A DNA stretch of 5,545 nt from positions 1-5,545 of the forward strand of contig JAZOOD010000007.1 of NCBI GenBank assembly GCA_045654805.1, in the 5' to 3' direction. Below, piece after piece: positions 1-5,415 of the stretch. A model generated the notes under the pieces. That model ran no database searches. It was not told the origin of the DNA and saw only the letters and a list, made by a program, of their open reading frames with translations. The first letter of the stretch is position 1; each line of letters opens with the position of its first letter. Position numbers and translations under genes: made by a program. The DNA comes from CAZNKU01 sp045654805 (GTDB lineage: Bacteria; Bacillota; Clostridia; Monoglobales; Firm-18).

Positions 1-1575
1 AGCTGCCTGTGGAGCGTAGAAGGACTGTTCGGGGAAACGATCACTCATGAGAGTGGCGTAAAATTTCTTTTCGCTTTCTGTAAGTTTAGATTTTCTCGTC
101 ATTGGGATTATGGATAACAATCTTAATAAATCTGCAGATAAGTATCTGCTGTCTCCGGCAACAAGTAATGTGCCGAGAGAATAATTCTTTAAAATACTTT
201 CGGCTCTGTCCTCAAGCTCTTTTGAATATATAGATTCGTTTATAAACAAAGGATTTATTTCTAAAATATCCTCAAGGTAATTTGCCTTGGTTTTCTTCTT
301 CCAGAAACCTTTCCCTTTTTCTTTCAGGAAATATTGTCTTCTGTATTCTTCGTTTGCACAAAGATTATAGTACTCAAGTTCCGTTTGCTTGGTAAGCCAG
401 TTGCGAGTGTCTTCCTCCGGACTATGCTCCCAACTAAGAGGCAAATCACTGGGTCTGAATTCTTCCGCCCTGACAGAAAGTGTATTTAAAAATTGATAGT
501 TCAGCTCTGTAAATTTTTCGGGATGCAGTTTGCTTACATTAGTAATATACAAGGCATGGTTGTATTTCCCGAATTTCTCCCAATAGTCATGCCATGTCAT
601 TTTGGACTCACTCAGCCAGCCTTTTCCTTTAAACATACTCTCGGTCAGAATAATATCCACATCGCTTATTGGATGTTTCTCTCCCCAAATATCTATTATG
701 TATTCAAACCCTGCACTGATAAGAAGGTCTTTAAAATCCACTTTATGAAGCATTCCCTTAACATAGGGCATACGAATCTGAAATGATGTATGAACGGTTC
801 TGCCACAGAGTTTTTTGTCAACTACATTGGCATATTCTTTTGAAATCAGTCCCTCGCCATCATATTCAAGGACAGTAAACTGCTCGTGCCTTTCCACTCT
901 GTGATACTTACGCATATTAGAATTACTGCCATCATCTTCAACGGTAATAACATTAGCACTTGCCTGCAATTTATTATTCTCTACAACAATAACCCGGTGA
1001 GGCTGGTCAATTCCTATATCATCAATACGAGTTCCTGATGAAAGCATTAAACCGTTATATGCATACAGCTTGGAAAGCTGACACTCTCCAATATTCATAT
1101 CAAGCATAATACGGCGGCGAATATCATCATAAAGGTCGGCACGAATAAAAGAGAGCCTTGCATTTCTGCTCATGCTTTGGGAGCGTTCAAATGCAACATA
1201 AGGTATGGAACCGTTGCCAAAATCTAAATTGATTCCCTCGGGCCTAAACATATCTCTTGCTTTTTGTTGTCTGTCTGCATACCTTTTCTGCTGTCCGTTT
1301 CTGTCAAAGATACCCGAAAAATCTATGTAGAAAATAACATCCTCAAGGTCGGTTATTAAATTTATGTCCTCGGGGAACCCAAAATTGTCTCCATGGAGAT
1401 GACACATTATTTGATAAAACAAAGCATTGCTTTCCTGCTCATGACTTGCTGTTGGCACCTTACATTTTTCTGTTTCCCGTGCCTGTAAATTAAATTTGTA
1501 TATGCCGTCAGAATCTTTCTCAGCGTAGCTGATGATATTTCTTGCAGACATCATATAGATTTTATACTTGCGCAT
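1..1575 (-). CDS. RdRP/YonO-like RNA polymerase, N-terminal 525 residues (C terminus outside window)
   Basis: Reading the minus strand from ATG at 1575-1573 gives 525 codons without a stop, running off the left edge. Several stretches resemble the family of eukaryotic RNA-silencing RNA-dependent RNA polymerases (PF05183) and their bacterial and phage relatives such as YonO, which are single-chain polymerases with a double-psi beta-barrel core. The stretches are YVAFERSQSMSRNARL at residues 126-141 (family: fLaFS.SQLRe), GEGLIS at 240-245 (family: DG.G.IS) and SFQIRMPYVKGML at 264-276 (family: QiR..G.KGv). The catalytic DxDGD motif is not seen; it should lie beyond the left edge, after the APQAA stretch at 521-525. 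The start is supported by GAGGTG about ten bases upstream and by its own promoter. Template type (RNA or DNA) cannot be told. The assignment comes from motif recall without an alignment, so it is moderate. Confidence 0.62.
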   Translation of the reverse strand, partial: MRKYKIYMMSARNIISYAEKDSDGIYKFNLQARETEKCKVPTASHEQESNALFYQIMCHLHGDNFGFPEDINLITDLEDVIFYIDFSGIFDRNGQQKRYADRQQKARDMFRPEGINLDFGNGSIPYVAFERSQSMSRNARLSFIRADLYDDIRRRIMLDMNIGECQLSKLYAYNGLMLSSGTRIDDIGIDQPHRVIVVENNKLQASANVITVEDDGSNSNMRKYHRVERHEQFTVLEYDGEGLISKEYANVVDKKLCGRTVHTSFQIRMPYVKGMLHKVDFKDLLISAGFEYIIDIWGEKHPISDVDIILTESMFKGKGWLSESKMTWHDYWEKFGKYNHALYITNVSKLHPEKFTELNYQFLNTLSVRAEEFRPSDLPLSWEHSPEEDTRNWLTKQTELEYYNLCANEEYRRQYFLKEKGKGFWKKKTKANYLEDILEINPLFINESIYSKELEDRAESILKNYSLGTLLVAGDSRYLSADLLRLLSIIPMTRKSKLTESEKKFYATLMSDRFPEQSFYAPQAA

Positions 1576-1584
1576 ATAAAGGCT

Positions 1585-1590
1585 CACCTC
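1585..1590 (-). promoter_or_regulatory. Ribosome binding site of the RdRP-like gene
   Basis: Minus-strand GAGGTG lies ten bases before ATG 1575. It supports this start over the in-frame ATG codons at residues 8 and 9. Confidence 0.7.
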
Positions 1591-1601
1591 ACTTTGTAAA
1601 A

Positions 1602-1630
1602 ATTATATCATAAACCTTTTCAAAAAGCAA
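1602..1630 (-). promoter_or_regulatory. Sigma-A-type promoter of the RdRP-like gene
   Basis: On the minus strand a -35 box TTGCTT (1630-1625) and a perfect -10 box TATAAT (1607-1602) are separated by exactly 17 bp. Transcription would start near 1595, giving a leader of about 20 bases before ATG 1575. The gene therefore appears to be transcribed on its own, divergently from the HTH operon. Confidence 0.7.
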
Positions 1631-1634
1631 TATG

Positions 1635-1666
1635 AATACTGCCCTCACTTTTTTGAGAGCAGTATT
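1635..1666 (+). terminator. Hairpin with pyrimidine tail between the divergent genes
   Basis: AATACTGC (1635-1642) pairs with GCAGTATT (1659-1666). After one mismatch a further four pairs form (CTCA with TGAG), leaving loop CTTTTT. On the plus strand the stem is followed by a T/C-rich tract (CTTTTTCC), as in an intrinsic terminator. It could stop plus-strand transcripts antisense to the RdRP-like gene, or act as an attenuator for the operon starting at 1727. It abuts the -35 box of the minus-strand promoter. I see no convincing plus-strand promoter in 1576-1726. Confidence 0.45.
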
Positions 1667-1726
1667 TCTTTTTCCTCTTCTTCTGTTGCAAAAAAATTTA
1701 AAAAAGTTAGGAGGTATCTTACCAAA

Positions 1727-1927
1727 ATGAAGGAGTCGATTGTGAAATCTTATGACGAGCTGCCTCTGTTTTTGAACGCAGATATGCTCGCAAAGGTATT
1801 GGGTGTTGCGACATCTACTGCCTATGAGTTAATGCACGAAAAAGACTTTCCCGCATTGAAAATAGGAAGCCGTCTGCTCGTGCCGAAGGAAAAGTTTCGC
1901 CAATGGGTAGAAACGAAAACAAAATAA
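1727..1927 (+). CDS. Excisionase-family helix-turn-helix protein (66 aa)
   Basis: A small DNA-binding protein of the MerR/excisionase-like HTH type (HTH_17). Residues 15-46 form the winged helix-turn-helix with the typical pattern FLNADMLAKVLGVATSTAYE. It is followed by FPALKIGSRLLVPKEKFRQWVE, where the G-S-R wing and the 'P..kf..Wve' end are hallmarks of the family. AGGAGG at 1709-1714 sits 12 bases before the ATG. Nearly identical-looking small HTH proteins are common at the head of short operons in Tn1549-like elements of gut Firmicutes, ahead of replication or mobilization genes. Its role here (excision factor or operon regulator) is inferred. It lies about 2.4 kb from the recombinase and not beside it, so regulation of the local operon is at least as likely as a recombination directionality role. 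Confidence 0.85.
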   Translation: MKESIVKSYDELPLFLNADMLAKVLGVATSTAYELMHEKDFPALKIGSRLLVPKEKFRQWVETKTK

Positions 1928-1955
1928 TTATTAATTTTTTAGGAGGTGTTTTGTT

Positions 1956-2333
1956 GTGACAAAACAAAAATTTAAAGATTTATTATGGACGGTATACTTC
2001 ACAAATGAGATGGAAAAATCATTCCCTACACCTATGGTTAAGGGCATGGCATTCTCGGCGATGGTATATCTGTGGGAAGCAAAAGAGCTTGAGGTCTGCG
2101 GAAGGACTCTCACCAGAGATGAGATTAGGTGCATATTGTTTGAAAAGTTATCACCATGCGAGTTCCAGTATGCAATCGAAAGATTTGTAAAACTGTATCG
2201 CGCGAAAGGATACGAACTCCTCGGTTATTTAATAATTGGTGAGGCATTATCCGGTGAAGCAATCGGAACTATGATGGCTGAGTTTGATCTGGCTCAAGAA
2301 GAAAAACTTAATGCGAAAGGAGGTGCTGCCTAA
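1956..2333 (+). CDS. Mobile-element protein of unknown function (125 aa)
   Basis: I do not recognise a named domain. The start is GTG 1956, placed by a strong AGGAGGTG at 1941-1948; no in-frame start with a better site lies upstream. The product is soluble and predicted mostly helical, with aromatic-rich helices near residues 8-20 and 30-45, charged helices at 52-85 (TRDEIRCILFEKLSPCEF) and a Glu/Lys/Ala-rich tail. There is no signal peptide and no clear membrane segment. It starts 28 bases after the HTH gene and its stop TAA shares one base with the next ATG, so the three genes form a translationally coupled operon. Co-occurrence with the HTH and initiator-like proteins suggests a part in element maintenance, but no function can be read from the sequence. 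Confidence 0.8.
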   Translation: MTKQKFKDLLWTVYFTNEMEKSFPTPMVKGMAFSAMVYLWEAKELEVCGRTLTRDEIRCILFEKLSPCEFQYAIERFVKLYRAKGYELLGYLIIGEALSGEAIGTMMAEFDLAQEEKLNAKGGAA

Positions 2334-2767
2334 TGTTATATTATAATCTTCCAAAGCCAAAACCAAGAAGGTATTCTATACCGAATGAGATAATGATATT
2401 GGGTATCTCTGCCGGCGCTCTTGCCGTGTATAACTATCTGTTATATGTGGAAGACCGTAAGACATATCAGTGCTACCCGAGCTACAAAACTATCGGCAAG
2501 GCTCTTAAAATTAAAAGCAAAGGTACAGTTGCTAAATATGTAAGAGAGCTTGAAGATAAGTGCTTAATCTATACCGAACCTACAGAAGTAATTCTGAAGG
2601 ACGGTAAGAAACGAAACGGCAACCTGAAATATACAATCCGTCCCATACAGGATGCGCTTGAACATTTCTATCATGAGCAAATGCAGGAGAATGCTCTTGC
2701 TATGCAAAGAGAAAAGGTTGCAGAGCTGCTTAAGGAAAGCGGACTGACTCCGGTTCCTGCGCCATGA
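2333..2767 (+). CDS. Helix-turn-helix, replication-initiator-like protein (144 aa)
   Basis: The N-terminal segment (residues 1-20, rich in Pro, Lys and Arg) leads into a winged helix-turn-helix of the HTH_36 type at about residues 27-80. Its pattern is SAGALAVYNYLL, then CYPSYKTIGKAL as the scaffold helix, GTVAKYVRELEDKCLI as the recognition helix and a basic hairpin GKKRNGNLKYTI as the wing. This 'PSyktIa..l..s..tv.kyv.eLe..glI' pattern is typical of plasmid and ICE replication initiator-type DNA-binding proteins. The C terminus (105-140) is a charged helix. The ATG overlaps the preceding stop by one base (TAATG), with AGGAGG at 2318-2323 inside the upstream gene, indicating coupled translation. 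The repeat-rich non-coding region immediately downstream is a plausible binding target, but that is inference. Confidence 0.82.
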   Translation: MLYYNLPKPKPRRYSIPNEIMILGISAGALAVYNYLLYVEDRKTYQCYPSYKTIGKALKIKSKGTVAKYVRELEDKCLIYTEPTEVILKDGKKRNGNLKYTIRPIQDALEHFYHEQMQENALAMQREKVAELLKESGLTPVPAP

Positions 2768-2848
2768 GATACAACTCAAGCAAACCGCATAAATTATTTA
2801 TCGGTTTCACCGCCAATGCGACAGCAGGTTTGAAAACGATAATTTTGC

Positions 2849-2928
2849 GGTAAGGGAGTTACACCTCCCTGAAAGTTTAACATCTAATTGCGCCAACGCC
2901 ACAGGGAGTGTAACACCTTAAAATCGAT
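2849..2928. repeat. Tandem 80-bp module A with internal inverted repeat
   Basis: Begins GGTAAGG and ends ACCTTAAAATCGAT, exactly as module B does, and has the same length. TAAGG near the left end pairs with CCTTA near the right, and TTACACCTCCCTG (2859-2871) is matched by CAGGGAGTGTAA (2902-2913) with one extra base. The left arm can instead fold on itself (AGGGAG with CTCCCT), so two mutually exclusive structures are possible. Confidence 0.7.
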
Positions 2929-2979
2929 AATAGGTCAAATTCAATAGAATTTAAAGAAATTTGAGACAAAAAGTTTCGA

Positions 2980-3059
2980 GGTAAGGTCTTAACACTACTG
3001 AAAAATTTTAGCTCGAAAAAACTCTATAAATTACAGACGATTAAGACCTTAAAATCGAT
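2980..3059. repeat. Tandem 80-bp module B with perfect 11-bp inverted repeat
   Basis: Same length and ends as module A, starting 131 bp after it. TAAGGTCTTAA (2982-2992) and TTAAGACCTTA (3041-3051) are perfect inverted repeats. The middle has diverged from module A, while the pairing potential of the arms is kept with different bases. The shared 14-base end ACCTTAAAATCGAT lies at 2915-2928 and 3046-3059. Confidence 0.75.
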
Positions 3060-3518
3060 TTTAAGCGCAGGTCAGAACAGAGGCATCGTAGATATTGGAA
3101 AAAGAAATGCATGGCATAGGATAATGCGCCATATAGGAAAATAAGTTACGAATGCAACATAAATGTCGTGCAATAAAAATAGCAGTGTGAAATTGGCAAG
3201 ATTGCCGCCTGAAAATGAACTTAATTTGACTGAAAAAATTGGCGGAATAAATTGAAGCAGGAAAAAGCACTGGTGTCGTAGAACGCCTCCAGTGCGGTTA
3301 AACACCGACCGGCAGTGCCGTTCGGGGTGGTGCTGAAAAAGGGGTGTTGGTGCTGTTTTGGTGAAAGTGACTGAGTTTTAGCGGTGGTTGAGCCATACAG
3401 GTGGTGTTTTGGGCGGTGTCGGAAATTATGGTTTTTTCGTAATTTTTGTGTGCTATTATGCCATAAAACTGCACAGTTAAAAGGGTTATAGCGTGTGCTA
3501 AATTTTAAATATTAACAA

Positions 3519-3524
3519 AGGAGG
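3519..3524 (+). promoter_or_regulatory. Ribosome binding site of the RHH-protein gene
   Basis: AGGAGG seven bases before ATG 3532 fixes the start. No convincing promoter is seen just upstream. TATTAT at about 3454 has only a weak -35 region, and an 8-base direct repeat GTGTGCTA occurs at 3448-3455 and 3493-3500. Confidence 0.75.
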
Positions 3525-3531
3525 ATTTTCA

Positions 3532-3885
3532 ATGGGAAAACACAAAAATGGAAGGCAATTAAGCGTATGGATTAGCGATGAATTATACAAAGAATGTGAA
3601 CGAAATCGCATAAGAAGTCAGAAAGAAATTAATAAAACAGATTATGTAATTACAGCTCTGGAATTCTATAACAAACACTTAAAAGATGAAACAACTATGG
3701 AATATGTGAATGAAAATGTGTTTGCAGAACTATATAATAAGCTTCAAAATATGGAAGATAAAATCTGTAAGAAGATAACTACATCAGTTATTGAACCCGA
3801 CAAAATAAGAGCTGTTCTTAAAATGTCATACGGCATTGAATGGGATGATTTTCTTGAAAAATATCTTCTCATTTGCAAACGATAA
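3532..3885 (+). CDS. Ribbon-helix-helix-like DNA-binding protein (117 aa), possible relaxosome accessory or regulator
   Basis: Residues 8-14 (RQLSVWI) read as a short beta strand, 15-27 (SDELYKECERNRI) as helix A and 35-48 (KTDYVITALEFYNK) as helix B. This is the order of a ribbon-helix-helix (CopG/Arc/MetJ-type) domain, which binds DNA as a dimer with the strand in the major groove. The remaining 70 residues, charged and probably helical (about 53-82 and 90-115), resemble no domain I can name. RHH proteins beside origins of transfer often help the relaxase at oriT (MobC/TraY type) or repress local genes, and the repeat-rich region lies directly upstream. No relaxase gene follows, which is unusual if this were a standard mobC. 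It ends at its own terminator, so it is probably a single-gene unit. Confidence 0.7.
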   Translation: MGKHKNGRQLSVWISDELYKECERNRIRSQKEINKTDYVITALEFYNKHLKDETTMEYVNENVFAELYNKLQNMEDKICKKITTSVIEPDKIRAVLKMSYGIEWDDFLEKYLLICKR

Positions 3886-3923
3886 CGCCCACAAGAATTT
3901 GGATTATGTTATGAAAAAAATTT

Positions 3924-3958
3924 ACCTCTGCTGAGTACAACGGCAGAGGTGCTTTTTT
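3924..3958 (+). terminator. Intrinsic terminator after the RHH-protein gene
   Basis: ACCTCTGC (3924-3931) pairs with GCAGAGGT (3943-3950), extended by two inner pairs, and is followed by GC and six T's (3953-3958). A run of A's before the stem (3914-3920) gives the opposite strand a U tract, so it may work in both directions. Confidence 0.88.
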
Positions 3959-4122
3959 CTGCCGGCACAATCAAATTAAATACGTTTAAATTAAAACTTT
4001 TATGTTGAAATTGTGATTGCAATTTACGAAGTGATTGATATATAAATACGGTTGTTTTTTATATCGGGCGTGTCAAAATTTAATATGCTGAAAACAAAGA
4101 AAAGACCTCGAAAATTACTTCG
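3959..4122. other. AT-rich intergenic stretch without identified features
   Basis: Between the terminator and the leader-peptide promoter I find no open reading frame with a ribosome binding site and no strong hairpin. It is AT-rich, with a short repeat GTGATTG (near 4012 and 4031). Confidence 0.5.
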
Positions 4123-4151
4123 TAGACTTATCAAAATTTATGTGGTATGAT
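4123..4151 (+). promoter_or_regulatory. Candidate promoter of the leader-peptide transcript
   Basis: TAGACT (4123-4128, four of six consensus bases) and TATGAT (4146-4151, five of six) are spaced by 17 bp. Transcription would begin near 4158, just ahead of the ribosome binding site at 4161. Confidence 0.5.
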
Positions 4152-4173
4152 TTCTCTCACTGGAGGTGAAAAT

Positions 4174-4227
4174 ATGGCAAAGCATACGAAAGTATTAAGG
4201 CGATTGTTAATTCCGTTTTTGAATTAG
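4174..4227 (+). CDS. Possible 17-aa leader peptide upstream of the recombinase
   Basis: ATG 4174 follows a strong TGGAGGTG (4161-4168) with normal spacing and opens a 17-codon frame, MAKHTKVLRRLLIPFLN, ending at TAG 4225-4227. The peptide is basic (Lys, Arg and His in the first ten residues) with a hydrophobic end. Its last ten codons and its stop lie within the hairpin 4197-4237, so a ribosome on the frame would cover the 5' arm and prevent the hairpin from forming. This layout suggests a translated attenuator for the recombinase gene 105 bases downstream. It could instead be a very small independent peptide or a chance frame. No similar peptide is known to me. Confidence 0.45.
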   Translation: MAKHTKVLRRLLIPFLN

Positions 4228-4239
4228 CAATCGCCTTTT
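4197..4239 (+). terminator. 17-bp hairpin, terminator or attenuator ahead of the recombinase
   Basis: Positions 4197-4213 pair with 4221-4237 over 17 consecutive pairs with a single G-U wobble (4207 with 4227), around the loop CGTTTTT (4214-4220). The base of the stem is AAGGCGATTG with CAATCGCCTT. Only a short T run follows (4236-4239, then AATATT), so termination may be partial. It overlaps the end of the 17-codon reading frame. Confidence 0.6.
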
Positions 4240-4303
4240 AATATTCATATAAGCTGAAACATTGACAACAAATTTTCAAAGTGTATTCGAAAAAAATTCG
4301 GTA

Positions 4304-4322
4304 TATAATATTTGAAAAGGAG
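4304..4322 (+). promoter_or_regulatory. -10 element and ribosome binding site of the recombinase gene
   Basis: A perfect TATAAT (4304-4309) lies close before AAGGAG (4317-4322), which is ten bases from ATG 4333. No good -35 box sits 16-18 bp upstream (GTGTAT at 4281-4286). A consensus TTGACA at 4262-4267 is too far from this -10. Expression is therefore likely weak, activator-dependent or driven from the leader promoter. Confidence 0.45.
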
Positions 4323-4332
4323 TTGTTAAAAA

Positions 4333-5178
4333 ATGAATGAAATTACTAAACGCACTATTGAAGACTACAAAAATTATTTAGTCGAGGAAGAAAAAAGTTC
4401 CGTCACCATTGAAAAATATATCCGTGACATCACTACATTTGTAAATTGGACAGAGGGTAACGAAATCACAAAAGCACTTGTTCTTGAATACAAAAGCATG
4501 CTCACACAGCAGTATGCTCCGGCAAGTGTGAACTCTGTCTTGTCCTCCCTCAATGGATACTTTGGTTTCATTGAAAGATACGACCTCAAGGTAAAAAACT
4601 TAAAAGTGCAAAGGCAAATCTTCTGTCAGAGTGAAAAAGAACTTACAAAGGCTGAATATGAAAGACTTCTCAAAGCGGCGAAGAGTAAAAAGAATGAGCG
4701 TCTCTACCTCATTATGCAGACGATATGTGCCACAGGGATTCGTGTAAGTGAATTAAAATATGTGGATGTGAATTCTGTTATGACAGGTCAGGCGCAGGTT
4801 AGGTTGAAAGGTAAAATCCGAATGATAATACTGCCGAAGGAACTCTGCCAATCGCTTAAAAAATATATCAAGGAAAAGCATATCACTTCGGGAAGTGTTT
4901 TCGTAACAAGAAAAGGCCAACCTGTGGACAGGCACTCGATATGGAAATCAATGAAACAATTGTGTGAGTGTGTTGGAGTGTCAAAAGAAAAAGTATTCCC
5001 ACATAACCTCCGACACTTGTTCGCAAGGACATACTACTCTCTGCAAAAAGATATTGTTCGCCTGGCAGATATTCTTGGCCATAGTAATGTAAATACTACA
5101 AGAATCTATACCATAGAAAATGGCTCAACCCACCGCAGGCAAATGCAAAGAATGGGACTCGTGCGGATGCAAAATTAA
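4333..5178 (+). CDS. Tyrosine site-specific recombinase (281 aa), likely DNA invertase or integrase
   Basis: An N-terminal SAM-like core-binding domain (about residues 1-95) precedes a catalytic domain with a full active site: Arg137 in ATGIRVSEL, Lys159 in RLKGKIRMIILP, His224 and Arg227 in PHNLRH, His250 in LGHSN and nucleophile Tyr259 in TTRIYT. At 281 residues it has the compact XerC/XerD-like size and lacks the arm-binding N-terminal domain of Tn916-type integrases of about 400 residues. The family cuts and rejoins short inverted-arm core sites through a 3'-phosphotyrosine. A pair of such sites in inverted orientation begins seven bases after its stop codon, which argues for a local invertase role. 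A role in element integration cannot be excluded. No strong terminator follows until 5369-5393. Confidence 0.93.
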   Translation: MNEITKRTIEDYKNYLVEEEKSSVTIEKYIRDITTFVNWTEGNEITKALVLEYKSMLTQQYAPASVNSVLSSLNGYFGFIERYDLKVKNLKVQRQIFCQSEKELTKAEYERLLKAAKSKKNERLYLIMQTICATGIRVSELKYVDVNSVMTGQAQVRLKGKIRMIILPKELCQSLKKYIKEKHITSGSVFVTRKGQPVDRHSIWKSMKQLCECVGVSKEKVFPHNLRHLFARTYYSLQKDIVRLADILGHSNVNTTRIYTIENGSTHRRQMQRMGLVRMQN

Positions 5179-5205
5179 AAAGACCACATAATCAGCATTA
5201 TGTGG
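5171..5205 (-). terminator. Leftward terminator formed by the left inverted repeat and flanking U tract
   Basis: On the minus strand CCACATAAT and ATTATGTGG form a 9-bp stem with loop GCTG, followed directly by TCTTTTTAATTTT at 5183-5171. It would stop the transcript from the internal leftward promoter before it enters the recombinase gene antisense. On the plus strand no T run follows, so it would not end the recombinase mRNA well. Confidence 0.6.
5185..5203 (+). repeat. Left inverted repeat of a putative invertible segment (IRL)
   Basis: The 19 bases CACATAATCAGCATTATGT are the exact reverse complement of 5416-5434. Each copy is itself a near-palindrome (ACATAAT and ATTATGT) around the asymmetric centre CAGC, the architecture of a tyrosine recombinase core site with two binding arms and a spacer. 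Identity ends at 5184 outside and 5204 inside. Confidence 0.85.
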
Positions 5206-5230
5206 CAAAACAATTAAAAATTTTAAATAA

Positions 5231-5259
5231 ATTATACCACGAAAATACATAAAGGTCAA
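5231..5259 (-). promoter_or_regulatory. Strong leftward promoter inside the invertible segment
   Basis: On the minus strand TTGACC (5259-5254) and TATAAT (5236-5231) are separated by exactly 17 bp, 11 of 12 consensus bases. The start would be near 5224, about 20 bases from the left repeat. As oriented, no gene in the window lies downstream on that strand; the transcript points antisense into the recombinase. Confidence 0.78.
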
Positions 5260-5308
5260 TGTTTCAGAGATAAATAGAAAGAATTTATAAAATTTGCACA
5301 TAGCAAAT

Positions 5309-5347
5309 AGACCAATGAAAAAATTACGGCTCATTGGTCTGAGGCTC
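5309..5347 (+). terminator. Hairpin within the invertible segment, weak terminator-like
   Basis: AGACCAATGA (5309-5318) and TCATTGGTCT (5331-5340) pair perfectly over 10 bp around a 12-base loop. Only a weak T/C tract follows, so termination is uncertain; it may be a protein site or a structural element. Confidence 0.5.
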
Positions 5348-5368
5348 TTTTGAATTTGTGGTAACTGC

Positions 5369-5393
5369 AATCACCTGAGAGGGTGATTTTTTT
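5369..5393 (+). terminator. Intrinsic terminator within the invertible segment
   Basis: AATCACC (5369-5375) pairs with GGTGATT (5382-5388), followed by an uninterrupted T run through 5393. In the present orientation it would end the recombinase transcript and shield the downstream gene. After inversion the T run would be on the other strand. An outer 7-8 bp repeat (GGTAACT near 5360-5366, AGTTACC at 5408-5414) encloses it. Confidence 0.78.
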
Positions 5394-5415
5394 ATTTCAG
5401 GAGACTTAGTTACCA

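Larger units (their letters stand above)
2768..3531. other. Non-coding, repeat- and hairpin-rich region; candidate oriT or replication origin
   Basis: No supportable gene lies in these 760 bases. The content is two tandem 80-bp modules (2849-2928 and 2980-3059), a hairpin with GCACTGG (3267-3273) pairing with CCAGTGC (3289-3295), an imperfect GC-rich palindrome at about 3303-3332 (CACC, CGGCA, TGCCG, GGGGTG) and a G/T-rich stretch at 3323-3422. In module A, TAATTGCGCC at 2885-2894 differs at one base from the RSF1010/pIP501-type nic core TAAGTGCGCC and lies downstream of the hairpin AGGGAG/CTCCCT (2853-2870). Position between an initiator-like gene and an RHH-protein gene is where transfer or replication origins are usual in such elements. 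The nic match is short and could be chance. Confidence 0.45.

Noticed and set aside
493..786. Plus-strand 97-codon reading frame
   Set aside because: Lies antisense within the long uninterrupted minus-strand polymerase-like frame and has no ribosome binding site.
2849..3059. CRISPR-like array
   Set aside because: There are only two copies, the modules diverge internally, and there is no repeat-spacer pattern or cas gene.
3061..3305. Overlapping minus-strand frames of 69 and 77 codons
   Set aside because: No ribosome binding site, no recognisable domain, and they fall in the hairpin-rich non-coding region. Their hydrophobic, Phe-rich translation fits a chance frame.
4262..4267. TTGACA as the -35 box of the recombinase promoter
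   Set aside because: The perfect TATAAT at 4304-4309 is 36 bp away, too far for a sigma-A promoter, and 17 bp downstream of TTGACA there is only ATTCGA.
5125..5370. Minus-strand 81-codon frame across the recombinase end and the left part of the invertible segment
   Set aside because: It spans the left inverted repeat, the internal promoter and a hairpin, overlaps the recombinase in antisense, and has no good ribosome binding site.
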